Shown here piece after piece: positions 24,202 through 35,860 of a stretch of DNA of 64,000 nucleotides. The notes beneath the pieces are model-generated. The model ran no database searches. It saw nothing but the letters and a program-made list of their open reading frames with translations, and was not told the DNA's origin. The stretch comes from Nepenthes gracilis. Its lineage: Eukaryota; Streptophyta; Magnoliopsida; Caryophyllales; Nepenthaceae. The stretch is from contig BSYO01000028.1 in the NCBI GenBank assembly GCA_033239525.1, positions 13,943,597 to 14,007,596 on the forward strand, written 5' to 3'. The stretch's first letter is position 1; each line of letters opens with the position of its first letter. The translations under genes were made by a program, and so were the position numbers.

Positions 24202-26684
24202 TGTAATATTTCGGATCCCGATTGGATTATTTTAATATTAATTATGATTTTGGATATTTCAAACGCGGTAAAAGTAAATTAAAATATTATAAAATCTTTG
24301 GAGACGATCAGAATTTTGGAGTGGCGCCCGAGGTGCGCCTATGTTGTTGTTCAGAATCCGATTTAGAATTTAAAATTAAAGATTATATATAATAATAATA
24401 ATAATAAAAGAAAGAAAAAGAAAAGGGGGGAGAAAAGAGTCGGGGAGAGAGGGAGAAGAGGAGAGAGAGAGGAGGGGGAAAGGGGCGGCTAGGGTTCAAG
24501 CGCGAGGAAGAAGGAGGAGGAAGAGGAGAAGGGAGAAGGAGGAAGAGGGCAACGGCGACTGCGGTGGCGTCGCAGGTGAACGGCGGTCGATGGTGGTTGT
24601 GGGTGTGGCCACGATTGTTGCGGCTTTTGTGGGTTAAGGCGACGGCGGCACTAGGTGAGGAAATCGGTGCGGGAAGAGTCGATGGCGGCCATTCAGGGTG
24701 GTAGAGGCGACATCGGTAGTTGCAGTCGTAAGCTGTGGCGTGGCATAGGCTGAGGCGGCAGTGGCGTGGTGCAAAGGAGAGAAGTCGTTCAAGGGGAGAG
24801 AGATTGACGACGGTTGCGCGAGGAGAGAAGCCACGTGAGAGAGAGGATGGCGGCCGGACAGGGAGCAACGACGGTGACGAGGGTTGCCGGGAAGATCGGC
24901 GACGGCCATTCGAGGTGGCAGGCTGCGGCAGAGGTGCGGCTGAGACCGTGTGGAGGAGAGAGGGCAGCGCGGGGGTGCGTGAAGTAGGAGAGAGAAAGGC
25001 TCAATTGGAGTACTTCGGGACATCCTTTCTTCAAATCTGTAGAGTATGGTGTTAAGGCAAGTATCCTCTAGCCCTATTCTTGGTCTGATTTAATTTCTGA
25101 TGCGTTTTGACTACTGTGGGAGATTTTACTAACATGCATGTATTTTTATATTCCCCCAATTTATCAATTGTATACATGCATGTATATTTTATCGGTTATG
25201 CGGTAGTTTCATACTGGTATTTATGATTTGGAGGGATTTTGGACACCCGGACGATATATATGTATGTTTATGTATCCGTATATTGTAGAACCATGAACCA
25301 GGCCTTGCACTAATCATGCATGCTGCCGGGGGCAGGATCACTACGGGACCAAGGCGGTCCGAGATCCTAGCGGTCAATTTGTGATCCGAGGCATGACTAT
25401 TTGTGGCGCCGCTCCCGACGGGGACATATATGATAGGCTACTTCCGCTGGAAGGAAGGTTGAGACATTTTGTAGCTGACCTGCCCTACTGTGTATTTAAT
25501 TGAGAACCATCGTAAGAAATTGACGAAAAACTAATATATTCGGACATCTTAATATATAATTAAAACTTGAGGTTGCACTTAAAGCCGTGGGTGGTAAAAT
25601 ATAGTGAGCAAGTTCCTAATCTATGGGAGACAGAGTACATGGATGGCCTTGAGTTACTGGCCTAAACCATAGCCGAGCCTTGAGCTGCTGGCTTAAATCG
25701 CAGCCGATATAGCCGTGGTTACCGAACGAGGGTAACCCTTCCTCAAGTTGGTATCATTGATCTTTGGTTCTCCGATTTCGTGCATGCTTTGTATTTCTGC
25801 ATGTGTTGCGTGGATGGTGATTTAAGATATGTGGTTTGGCCCACAGATGGGCGATGGGAATGTCTCGTACGTACTGATGTGATAAACCTGGAACGTGTTT
25901 TGATTTATATTTTAGTTCCGGCGGTCTTCTCTTGATTTCTGCATTATGTGTTTTAGATCCGGACGACGATATGTGTCCCAAGCGAATGTGGCGACGGTCG
26001 CGATTGTGTAATGTGACCTCGGATCATATGATATGATATCATCTACGAGATTTTACCGGATCGTGATTTATATAATTTTGTCCTGGACGGACGGGTTAAT
26101 GCGAACGACGATTTAGTACGAGACATCTCCTCGATTTTCAGAAATTTCACGGACATTGTGTTTTGTTTTACGTGATTGCTATGCGATATCCCTACTTCTG
26201 ATTTATGTGTACCGTTTTATACTATTGTTGATACTTGCTGAACTTTATGCTCATGTTTTCATGTTTTATCCCTTCAGACCAGTGGCTTGGATATGCTTGT
26301 AGAGCTCGGGCATTGTCTAATGCGGCAGATCTCTATCGGTGAGTGGAGATGTTCATATTTATTATATTCCTAATCTCGAGGATTTATTATGGTTTTGTCT
26401 ATGGCCGAATGAGGCCCTTGATCCATATATAGAATATGTTTGGAGTTATCGCATTATGTTAATGAGTTGTTGTAATGTTGAATATCTCCCTTGCAATATT
26501 TGGATAGCAGGTCGTATATTGTGTTTATCCAAATTTATGTCTGATGAGATCTTATGCGGGGTTTATTATATTGGGTCCTGTTTGTGTTCGATTGTCACGC
26601 CCGAGTTGGATTATTGTGGTTAATAGAATATATATTATTGATTTTATTTTGACCTACGAATATTGTGTTCTTGGGTCGTAACAG
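24202..26684 (+). repeat. 5' LTR of the nested element (2.48 kb)
   Basis: Contains a short AAT run (about 24390-24407), a GA- and GC-rich half (24420-25050) and then about 1.5 kb (about 25065-26590) that is missing from the 3' LTR. The last 100 bp match the 3' LTR again and end in AACA. Long open frames in the GC-rich half occur on both strands and reflect composition. Confidence 0.8.
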
Positions 26685-26688
26685 TGGT

Positions 26689-26705
26689 GGTATCAGAGAA
26701 AAGGT
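26689..26705 (+). other. Primer-binding site of the nested element
   Basis: TGGTATCAGAGAAAAGG lies four bases after the LTR end. Plant gypsy and copia elements primed by initiator tRNA-Met start TGGTATCAGAG here. Confidence 0.75.
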
Positions 26706-26959
26706 CGTAAGGTGAGGTGATTTTGGGTCATCTTGGGCAAGAAATTAATTGAATATGTAGCGTGATAAGTATAGCCTTTGGTAAAGAATGGAAGTTTGGG
26801 TCGTTAATATTTGAATTCGACTCGAAAAGTTGATTAATTGGCTGTGTTGAGCCGCACGAGCGACGTAATTGATAATTCGATTCAGCAGCCAGATGAGAGT
26901 TTGGTTGCTTTGTGCTGGATGGTTTGTTGTAGGCAAGATGGATAGTCCTTCGAATGATT

Positions 26960-29900
26960 AAATATGAGCCGATTTGGAAAATTTTGGGATGCTTAATCTC
27001 AATTAAGGCTTAAATTGAATTTTAGAAAGTGAAGGAAGTGTTTGAGGTTTTTGACAATTCAAATAAAGTTTTGTCTATTGCCCGTAAGTTGGAGAGTGAG
27101 GCAAGCCAGTGGTGGGCTTCTCAGTGCCGTATTCCACTTCTTGAGATGTTTTTGTGGAGGTAATTTTGGGAGTCATTCTCTATTTGGCATTTGGGATAGT
27201 AAGGAAAGTAAATTTAGTTGGTGAAGGCATGGAAATAAGTCTGTGGCCTTTGAGATTGTATGTAAATATTGTATGTTTTTTCAATTTTTAGAGCGAGCCT
27301 TGTTAAAGTTTACCCCTAATAGGTAAATCTTTGATCTATTAAGTTTGTAGACTCTGGTGTCCGATCTGGGTTTGTAGATATTAATAATTGGTTGATCTAA
27401 TTTTATTTGATGAACCGGACTTTAATGTGATATTGGGGGTAATTTGGTTGGCAAGTCACCACATTAGTGTAAATGATTTCGGTAAGAATATTCTGATTTA
27501 CAATTTGGGCTATGAATTTTGAATTTGAGGAAGAGCTAATCGAGTGGTAATGAAATTGATATCATTGTGTCTGCAAGTTAATTGATGAGAATGTGTGTCG
27601 AGTTTATCTGGCATATGTGGCCACATCTGGGAGTCGTTATGTGATCATAAAAAGTTTTCTAGTTGTATAGTAATTCGAGGCTATTTCTTAGATGAGAAGA
27701 TTAGCTTAAATTGTCTTTTAGTCGGTAGTTGAGGTTGTTGCTGAGGGTTGTATCGAAGTGACATCAATTTCGAGGACCTTGTATAGAGTCAATGAGGCAT
27801 TGGTCGAGTGCCTTGCCGCGGGGTGTTAAATACTTTTGAGATAAGCATGATGAATCTATGAGGTTATCTATGAATTATTAAAATTTATTTCGTTTGGGAA
27901 ATGAATTATTTGATAAGAGAATGTTAGGAATTGGTAGGTAATTTGTTTGATCAATGGTTAGTACTCGATGTTTTCTAAATCGATCTGTACTTGGAGTATT
28001 GTCAATTAAAGATATTGGGAGAATATACCTGAGGTTGCCTTCAAGATAAAGATGTGGCCGTTGTGAGCTTCGATGATGTTTTTGGGTTAGTGATTTTGTT
28101 GGCATCTTTTGTAGGTCATATGAATCTTATGATCTTTCGGTCGTATTTTGGTCTATTTATGATGGCTTCATTAATGATGTTTTGATTTGTTCAAGGAATT
28201 TATATGAGGCATGAAGTCCGTCTGAGGATTGTGTCATAGCTGCGAAGGGTAGTTTGTGGTTTGCCCAATTGAGAAAATGTGAGTTTGGTTGGAAGTAATG
28301 TTATTTTGGGCATATTGTTTCTTCGATGTCATGTTTGTATATTTGCAGAAGTTTGAGGCGGTGGCCGGTTAGGGAAGGACCATTGTTTGTTGCAAAGATG
28401 CGCAATTTATTAGATCTAGCTGAATTTATTAAGCGATTTGATGATGATTCTTTGAGAATTGTAGAGTCCGTAGGACGTTTGGCTTTGAAATGATCAGTGT
28501 TTATTGGAATAGTAATTCTAATGAGAGCTTTCTAGAGATGAATGGCAGATTATCGACAATGTCAATTTGGTCGATCCCTGATAGATCAAGTTTATTTATG
28601 GTAGGTTGTGATGCTCCCGAGGAAGATTTGAGGTTGTGTTCTGATGCAGCGTTTTCGGATTATTACCTATGGGTTATGGTGGATGAATGTTTTTGATCAA
28701 AATTACTCCACTTATGGCTTAGAGTTAGCAGTTGAGGTATTTGCTTTGTGGATTTAGAAATGTTATTTGTATAAATATAATTGTTGTTTAATTTGACTAT
28801 AAAGGCTTGAGAAAATCATTTCAGAAAAGGAGAATATTATTGACAATGTTTTGGGTTAAAAGTCTTTGGATTTGTTATGTATATTTTTATAAGAAAAAGC
28901 GGAAGCATGTGGGTCCTTAGCCCTCAATGGTAAGATTTGATTTGGATTCTTAGGTAGAGAATCTGATTTGAAATCCGGTTTGAGGACGTTGATTATGTGG
29001 AGGTTTTGTTGAATCCTGTGATTTTGGAAAAGTGGCGGCTTTGATTGGATCAGTCTGAAATCTCTCGGAGTAAAAGGAGATTTTGTCGACGAAGGAGTAG
29101 GTAGGTGGATCTATTCTCAGCCTATGCGTATACTGTTTAGGATCAGAGTTGCTTTAAGAGTTTGTGCTGCAATGTCTTCTGTCCTTATTTTGAGCGGAGA
29201 AGTTGTAGAGTTATCGGTGAATAATTCTTGCCAGAATTGGGCTCCGAAGCAAACTCCTATCTGCGGAAGATGCTTTTGTGAAGATCAGAAGTAAAGATCC
29301 TTTTGTTCGAGCGGTTATGAAGCTGGACGCAATCAAGCAGAGCCTCGATTATCGGATGAAAGCTCAGGGAGCAATTGAGGTTGTCAGCAGTTATTGTGGA
29401 GCTGAAGTGATCTAAGTTTGTTAAGAACGTCGAAGATTCTTCACCGGCGGAGTGGCGAGTTGATCATGTATCTTGTGCCTAAAGGTAGAAGCCAAGAGGA
29501 AGAAGCCTTCGAGATTTTGTTTTGATTTGCGTTGGAAAGCGATGAATCTGGTGGCATCTTGGACGATGATGGATAAGCTGATGAAGTTGGTTTATTGTTT
29601 GCTGATCAGAATGTTATTCTCGAGTTAGGTCGTTGACGCATTATCAAGATGAAGAGATTGGAAGATATATTCTTGCGATTGGAAGTAGATGATTGATCAG
29701 AGTTGCGCAGTGGAAGCATGTGGATTTATTGCTATCGGTCACAAGATTTAATTTGAGGATTCAAGTATGAGATCAGATTTGTAGCTTGAGTGGATGAGCG
29801 AGAAGAGTGGTTAGATATTTCTGAAGGCGTCATGAAGAGAAGAATTTCTAGTTTTGGGGGCAAGTGATAGATTGAGGTTGAGGTTCGATAGGACTTTTGA

Positions 29901-30227
29901 GATTTTGCGACGAATTGGAGAGGTGGCCAAGAGATTGGCATTGTCCTAAGTTTGATAGATCGTGATGATGTGTTTTGTGTATATATGTTGAGAGAAATAT
30001 GGGTTGATTATTGGCATGTGATCGAGTGTGAATTGTTGCTGATTTCGAGAAGTTATTTTATGTTGAGATTTTAATTTCGATATTGGGATAGAAAGATCAG
30101 GTGTTGATGATCAGATTTTTTTGGATGAATTTTTTGATCAAGGTTAAGCTCGGAAGAATTGTTCTTATTTGTTCAAGAATTGATATGCGTAAATTTCGAT
30201 GATGAAATTTTTATAAGGAGGGGAGAA
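26960..30227 (+). pseudogene. gag-pol relic of the nested element
   Basis: Traces in order: gag around 27030-27130 (LSIARKLESEASQWW), protease end around 27415-27520 (VILGVIWLASHHISVN, compare the usual VILGMDWL), RT around 27990-28330 (MASLMMF, then LWFAQLRKCEFGWK followed by the GHIVS motif), and RNase H around 28620-28800 (LCSDAAFSDY, then STYGLELAVEVFALWI). Beyond 29000 I could not place integrase confidently. A purine tract, AAGGAGGGGAGAA, at 30215-30227 is the polypurine tract used for plus-strand priming. Stops are frequent throughout, and some parts appear deleted. Confidence 0.6.
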
Positions 30228-30409
30228 TGTAATATTTCGGATCCCGATTAGATTATTTTAATATTAATTATGATTTTGGGTATTTCGGACGTGATGAAAG
30301 TAAATTAAAATATTATAAAATCCTTGGAGACGATCAAAATTTTAGAGTGGCGCCCGAGGTGCACCTGTGTTGCTGTTCGGAGTCTGATTTAGAATTTAAA
30401 ATTAAAGAT

Positions 30410-30456
<47 letters not shown>

Positions 30457-31214
30457 GAAAGAAAAAGAAAAGGGGGGAGAAAAGAGTCGAGGAGAAAGGG
30501 AGAAGAGGAGAGAGAGAGGAGGGGAAAGGGGCGGCTAGGGTTCGAGCGTGAGGAAGAAGAAGGAGGAGGAAGAGGAGAAGGGAGAAGGAGGAAGAGGGCA
30601 ACGGCGACGGCAGTGGCGTCGCAGGTGAACGGCGGTTGACGGTGGTTGTGGGTGTGGCCGCGATTGTTGCGTCTGTTGCGGGTTAAGGAGACGGCGGCGC
30701 TGGGTGAGGAAATCGGTGCCGGAAGAGTCGACGGCGGCCCATTCGGGTGGTAAAGGCGACTTCGGTGGTCGCAGTGGTGAGCTGTGGCGCGGCGTAGGCT
30801 GAGGCGGCGGTGGCGTGGTGCAAAGGAGAGAAGTCGTTCGAGGGGAGAGAGATCGACGACGGTTGCGAGAGGAGAGAAGCCGCGCGAGAGAGAGGATGGC
30901 GGCCTGACAGGGAGCAGCGGCGGCGACGAGGGTTGCCGGGAAGGTTGGCAACGGCCATTCGAGGCGGCAGGCTGCGGCAGCGGTGCGGCTGAGGCCGCGT
31001 GGAGGAGAGAGGGCAGCGCGGGGGTGCGTGAAGCAGGAGAGAGAAAGGCTCGATTGGAGTGCTTTTGGACATCCTTTCTTCAGATCTGTAGAGTATGGTG
31101 TTAAGGCAAGTATTGTGTTCGATTGTCACGCCTCGGTTGGGTTATTGTGGTTAATAGAATATATATTATTGATTTAATTTTGACCTGCGAATATTGTGTT
31201 CCTGGGTAGTGACA
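30228..31214 (+). repeat. 3' LTR of the nested element (0.99 kb, internally deleted)
   Basis: Matches 24202-25064 and then jumps to the last ~100 bp of the 5' LTR. The junction is at GGCAAGTATTGTGTTCG (about 31108). The AAT run is about twice as long (30416-30453) as in the 5' copy. Confidence 0.85.
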
Positions 31215-31546
31215 AGTATCATCAACTGATTATGGTCCAAAAAATATATGTTAGACACACAAGAGCTTTGATGCCCTCTGGTTTATTCCAGGGACAGAGG
31301 CCATGTGTGAACAACGACTTAAGTAATATTAAGAGCCCGACATTTATAATGTCTAGCCAACCTATATGTATATACTTATATATATATATATGTATAAGTA
31401 CAAACAATCAAGAGAAAGTGAAAGAGTCATTGGCACAATAATGAAAAATTTGTTCATTTTATTATAAAAGAATGTTCCAATTACGAGTATAATAAATAAA
31501 TAAATAAATAAATATATATATATATATATATATAAAGAACAAGTCT
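31215..31546 (+). other. Tat non-coding tract, continued
   Basis: Resumes the outer element after the nested insertion. Contains TA-rich and AAAT-type short repeats (31371-31395, 31492-31533). I see no gene. Confidence 0.5.
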
Positions 31547-33424
31547 TTATTTCGGAGGAGGTCGAGGTTGTGAAGTCCCCGACAGAGGCTTCCAAGAGTC
31601 CACATCATCTCTGGGATAGTATAACACAGTTGAGCTATGGCGAGCATTGGCATTCTCAGGATGAAATACAGGAATTGGAACACTAGAAGCCACCATCTTA
31701 ATGATGTGCCAGTAGACGTTGATACCTTCCCAATAACTATACTCCAACATCTTCCTGATATTGCTCGGACTAATGGACATCTAGAGTTCACTCTCAAATC
31801 TAAATTTTGGGTCCCGAAGGAGGGCATACTTCTACTTCATCACAGATAGCTTATGTTCAAGTTGAGAAGTACGCTCCTCAAAAGTTAGGAACTTCTCTTT
31901 TTCAACATAATCATGAGTCGGGAGGTCGATAGTGTAGGCAAGATGATGGGGCATTTCTTAAAGTTGCAAAGAAAAAAGAACAAGTTAGGGACTATGAAGA
32001 AGAGAATAAAAGTATTAAAGAAGGGTTCAGTTAGTACCCGATATAGAGAAGCTCCCTAAAGGAGCATCACTTGTAGTGACCTCCAATGCCTCCTGGACCT
32101 CGGGCTCTGAGGGCTTTATACCAGCCACCTCTGCCACTTTATGGGCTCCTTCGGCAACAACATCCCTCTCGGCTTCCAAGAGAGGCACGTCTACCGCCAT
32201 GACTTACCCCTCAGCCTCGTCTTCTGGCTCTGCCTCTCGTGCTGGGGGCTCGGGAGAATATACCTCTACAACTTCAGCATGCAGCTCCAAAGTAAACACC
32301 TCAATGATGCCAGCCACTTGGAACTCAATTAGTGGCATCTCCTTAACCTCATCAGACTAAATCTCGCTAATCCAAGATGTACCCTCAGCAAAGTTAGTAG
32401 GGATGTTGGGCAAGGACTCCTCAGACAGCAGTGGTAGAACGGCTGGCACCCCATATGAAGTAAGTGTTGGGGTAGACATCAGCATGTCTTTAGCTCCAGC
32501 CTCAGCAGCAGACTTCAAAGGCTCACAATTTTCATCTGGCCTGATGGTCCCAAAGGCTTGGGCCAAGGAGGATGTAGAAGTTTGGTCCACTCTAACCGAT
32601 AGCCTCTTTCTTCTTATTAACTAATCTATGGTGGTTTTGCCTTTAGAGGAGGACCCGACTGAGGCCTCCTTACATTCGGGCGTTTGGGCCGACGGCTGTT
32701 TTATTTGAAAAGACTTTGCCTTCCTCTTATACTTTCTTTTATAGACCAACAGTGTTGGGGAGCATCCGACCCCTCCAATACGGGCTCCTATTTGGCCTAA
32801 GGGACTCAGCCAGTAACCATCGGTTCTTGTTATTTTCATTAAAGGAGCTGGCCTTTTCATTGAAGAGATTTGTCAATGCCTGAGCCAACTTCTTCTCATG
32901 CTCCATTATTTCAAAATTAAAAAATGAAGAGATTCGACCCTAGTAATTGGAGAGCTCCCACCTAGAGGGAGCCACCAAGTAAAAGAACAAGTCCTTCCAT
33001 CTTTTCGTTGAGTTATAGTTTTTTCCACTCAACCCAAAATCAAGTCGTGAAGAGACCACAATTCAGTTTGCTCCATAATAGAAACGAAGAATAACTTTTA
33101 CAACCCTAGTGTCCAATACTAGGCCGTGAATGTCGGCAAAAACGCACAAATAAACGATATACCTTACTGTGGTTTGGTTATAATCGATAATTGGAATGTG
33201 GAGATCCACCATTATTTTGTACAATTTCGGTGCCAAAGAAAAACAAAAATTGCCTTTCAGATGGGTCTCATAGACAGTGATGTAACCCTCTGGTGGAGAA
33301 GGGGCTCTACTATTGACTCCAAGCAAGCGGTATATCACAAGTTTGGTATCCTATACCGAGCTCAGAGATAATCGACGTCGTCGGATGTGAGAATCGATTG
33401 AATGTTGTTGACGCTAGAAGCCAT
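31547..33424 (-). pseudogene. Antisense gypsy-type ORF of the Tat element
   Basis: Read on the minus strand from an ATG at 33424 (MASSVNNIQSILTSDDVDYL), then a TGA, then ARYRIPNL and a 91-residue open frame (33338-33063) with SPPEGYITVYETHLKGNFCF and HIPIIDYNQTTVRYIVYLCVF. Further on come KRWKDLFFYLVAP-like and coiled-coil-like acidic text broken by several stops. This pattern is that of the 'putative gypsy type transposon' domain which Tat-lineage elements (for example RIRE2 and Grande relatives) carry antisense between integrase and the 3' LTR. Its function is not known. The last open stretch ends with PRPPPK at 31547. Boundaries beyond the 91-residue core are uncertain. Confidence 0.6.
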
Positions 33425-33908
33425 TGAGAAGAAAGGTTTTTGGTGATGAAGAAGGCGGAGAGAGAATTTCGAAAGTGAAGCAGAAATGAAATGTTTAAAA
33501 GAATAAATGAAAAGTTTGAAGCCTATTTATAGACGGGGCACTTGGGTCGAAACAACACTATTGAGTTCGAAATTCAAAAGATGCCCCTCATCATGACGCT
33601 GACACGTGTCGGCACCTCATTGGCTCTGCTATACGTCAAATTGTCCGTAGTCAATAATGATGACTTATGCGTTTCCAAGAACGACACTGGACTCGAAGAA
33701 GTTTGCATTTAACGCAGCTGTTAATAGTTCGAATAAAGATCATCGGGTTAATAACCTTTTATTAGATGAAGCCCTTCAAACTAAAAGTCCTCGTCAGACT
33801 AGCAAGCAAAGCCCATCGGGCTAAGAACACGGATTCAAACAAATGACTGCCCTCGGACATCATACTAGAAAGCTAAATTTCAGGCCTCCTAGCATGAGGG
33901 GTTAGTAA

Positions 33909-34541
33909 TGGATATTATTACCAACAGCCCAAGAGAGAGATTTCACAATTGGATCATTGGCCCATAAAGTATGGAAGCCCAGTCAGCCCAAATCGATATA
34001 TGTGTCCGAAGACTTTATCTAAACAGTTAGCTTTTTGGATGTGGATGAAATCAACGGTCAAGACGATTTTCCCTTTCTTATCTTAAAGTAACGGTCTCGA
34101 GTACCCATTAAAAACACCGGCTAAACAAAGTCCATTCACCCGGCGGTTTCCTAAACGGTTGACAGGAAAGGTCAACTATCTCCCAACTTCTATAAAAAAC
34201 TCTTTTTTTCCAATAGGAAAAGGAGTCGACACTTCAACAAATAAAAGACAATTCAAAGACACCTAGAGCGCACATACTCTCTCTCTAAAAACTAAGATAC
34301 TTTCATAAAAGTGCAAACCCCCAAAAAGAAATATTTTTATAAACACTTGAACTTGCATCCTCTCCTTTACTGACTTGAGCGTCGAAAATATATCAAGAAT
34401 AAATCCCGTCAAATCATTTGATCATATTTTATGTTGCACAAGATTCAGATTAAATGACGTACGGAGATCGGACCCGCTTAAAGTCCAATGGACACAACTT
34501 GCTCTCTAATCAGCACTACAATATGATCCTCAGATGCATCA
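33909..34541 (+). repeat. 3' LTR of the Tat element
   Basis: Begins TGGATATTATTACC and ends GATGCATCA. It pairs with 17751-18414. The clear differences in alignment suggest an old insertion. Confidence 0.8.
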
Positions 34542-35024
34542 ATTTTAATAATTAAATTATGGGCATTGAGAATTTTATAGTGCCCAGCACTATAATAGTT
34601 AAACTATGGTCATTTTCTCCTTAAATAAATATAAATATAAATATAAACAATATATATTTTTATTTTCTTCTCCTAAAATATAAATCATTGGGGATTTCAT
34701 CATATAATTATTAGGAAAAAGAAATTGAGTTTATCACCTTTTAATATAGTTTTTAACTTTATTCTTTTAATTTGCCAATATAAAATATTTAATTTTAAAA
34801 AATATAAAAAAATTATATTTAAAAGAGAAAGAGAGAGAGGGGGAGAGAGAACCTTAACAAGAATCACTAACAAATGGGCCGCACTACTCCTCCAAAGCCC
34901 ATTGGCATCTCAACAAGCCCCGTCGGGCCCGGCCCAATAAAGGAATGATTACACACGACATCATGAAATAACGGCCCAAGAAGCCATTATCAACTTCAAA
35001 AATTCCCTGGACTTCGTCCAACCG
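34542..35024. other. Intergenic DNA before the small ORF
   Basis: AT-rich, with a GA-rich tract near 34825-34850. The last 150 bp become GC-richer toward the TATA box at about 35050. No gene seen. Confidence 0.5.
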
Positions 35025-35372
35025 TTGCGACGAAGAGCCACGGCGGCGGCTATAAATACCGGCCGTCGACGGCGGTCTCCGATGGTTGGCGTAGTTTCGT
35101 TTTCGACCATACACCGTCAATCATCAGCCCGATTCAGCCACCACCGCTCTGATTTTTTCTGCATCTCTTCTCCCGATCGTGCTGATTTATCGGCTGGTGA
35201 TCGCCATCTCTGGGGGAGGCTCGAGTGGGCTCTGTTTGTCCTATTTGTCCTCCTTTTATTCGTCAGTCCGTTCGTCATTTCGCTGCCGCTGTCACCCTTG
35301 AAGATGCTGGTCATCTTCTTCTTCGTGTCGGTGTTCATTCCCATTTACATGCACTATGCCTCCCGTAATTAG
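35025..35372 (+). CDS. Possible small two-helix membrane protein
   Basis: An open frame of 115 codons, or 96 if the ATG at 35082 is used. The last 50 residues hold two hydrophobic stretches (LEWALFVLFVLLLFVSPFVI and MLVIFFFVSVFIPIYM) separated by a Pro-containing turn (SLPLSPLK). Two helices joined by a Leu/Pro turn recall the OSR domain of ARGOS-type organ-size proteins, but the turn lacks the usual LPPLPPPP, so this is only a suggestion. The N-terminal half is Arg/Ser-rich and shows nothing known. Codon use is GC-richer than its surroundings. The frame is intact, ends in TAG, and a TATA-like box sits upstream. It could also be chance. Confidence 0.35.
   Translation: MRRRATAAAINTGRRRRSPMVGVVSFSTIHRQSSARFSHHRSDFFCISSPDRADLSAGDRHLWGRLEWALFVLFVLLLFVSPFVISLPLSPLKMLVIFFFVSVFIPIYMHYASRN
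35050..35059 (+). promoter_or_regulatory. Putative TATA box
   Basis: GGCTATAAATACC lies in a GC-rich setting 23-32 bp upstream of an in-frame ATG (35082). If used, transcription would begin near or just after that ATG, so the start choice is uncertain. Confidence 0.4.
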
Positions 35373-35860
35373 GAGGATAATTAAATTATTCCAAACAAAT
35401 TAATTTAAATAAATAAGAACTCTTATATTTGGGTTCTTTTCTTTATCTCTTTGTTGATTTCCCATATAATATCCATCTTTAATTACTTTACCCGTTTGAT
35501 AGATTAGTGGAAAAGAAGATGGTACTTTTTTTAATAATATTTTAATTTTAGTTATATATTATAATGATAGATCTTAATCATTAGAAGGATGAGAATTTAT
35601 TTGAAAAGATAATGATTAAAACTGCTATAAATATGACTTCCATTTTTATATCGGATTTTCAAGAAATATGTGGAAGAACTTCTACAACAATTGATTAAAA
35701 TAAGCGCTTTGTTATAATTTCTAATTAGTTCAAGTTGGGTATTATTAGCAAATAATATGATGGCATGCAAATAATCAAAAACTAAATTACAAGATGAATA
35801 TTCAAAGATTATTTTGATGCCTAATATTTTCCCTCATTGGAATAATAAACTACAGGTATA
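35373..35860. other. AT-rich intergenic DNA
   Basis: I see no gene, repeat or RNA here. Confidence 0.5.

Larger units (their letters stand above)
24202..31214 (+). mobile_element. Nested Ty3/gypsy element, chromovirus-like
   Basis: The ends read TGTAATATTTCGGATCCCG and GACA. The element is flanked by AGCAT (24197-24201) and AGTAT (31215-31219), a 5-bp target duplication with one transition. LTRs are at 24202-26684 and 30228-31214. The primer-binding site TGGTATCAGAG matches initiator tRNA-Met, and a purine tract precedes the 3' LTR. Internal DNA is only 3.5 kb and every frame is broken, but gag, protease, RT and RNase H traces keep their usual order. These features fit Tekay/Del-type chromoviruses. 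It landed inside the Tat element, so it is the younger insertion. Confidence 0.85.
17751..34541 (+). mobile_element. Defective Ty3/gypsy retrotransposon of the Tat lineage
   Basis: LTRs at 17751-18414 and 33909-34541 enclose, in order, a degenerate primer-binding site, gag, protease, RT, RNase H, a second RNase H, integrase, a long non-coding tract and an antisense ORF. The RT reads WRICIDFTDVNKVCPKDSFP, the Tat/Retand signature. A second RNase H and an antisense gypsy-type ORF before the 3' LTR are known marks of Tat elements. Every coding part carries stops or frameshifts. Without the nested 7-kb element the unit is about 9.8 kb. The insertion site is AT-rich and the target duplication (TTTTA before, ATTTT after) is not exact. 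Confidence 0.85.

Noticed and set aside
24634..25055. Arg/Gly- and Pro/Ser-rich frames in the LTRs of the nested element
   Set aside because: Open on both strands because of GA/GC bias and repeated in the 3' LTR; no domain or splice context. Kept only as a finding.
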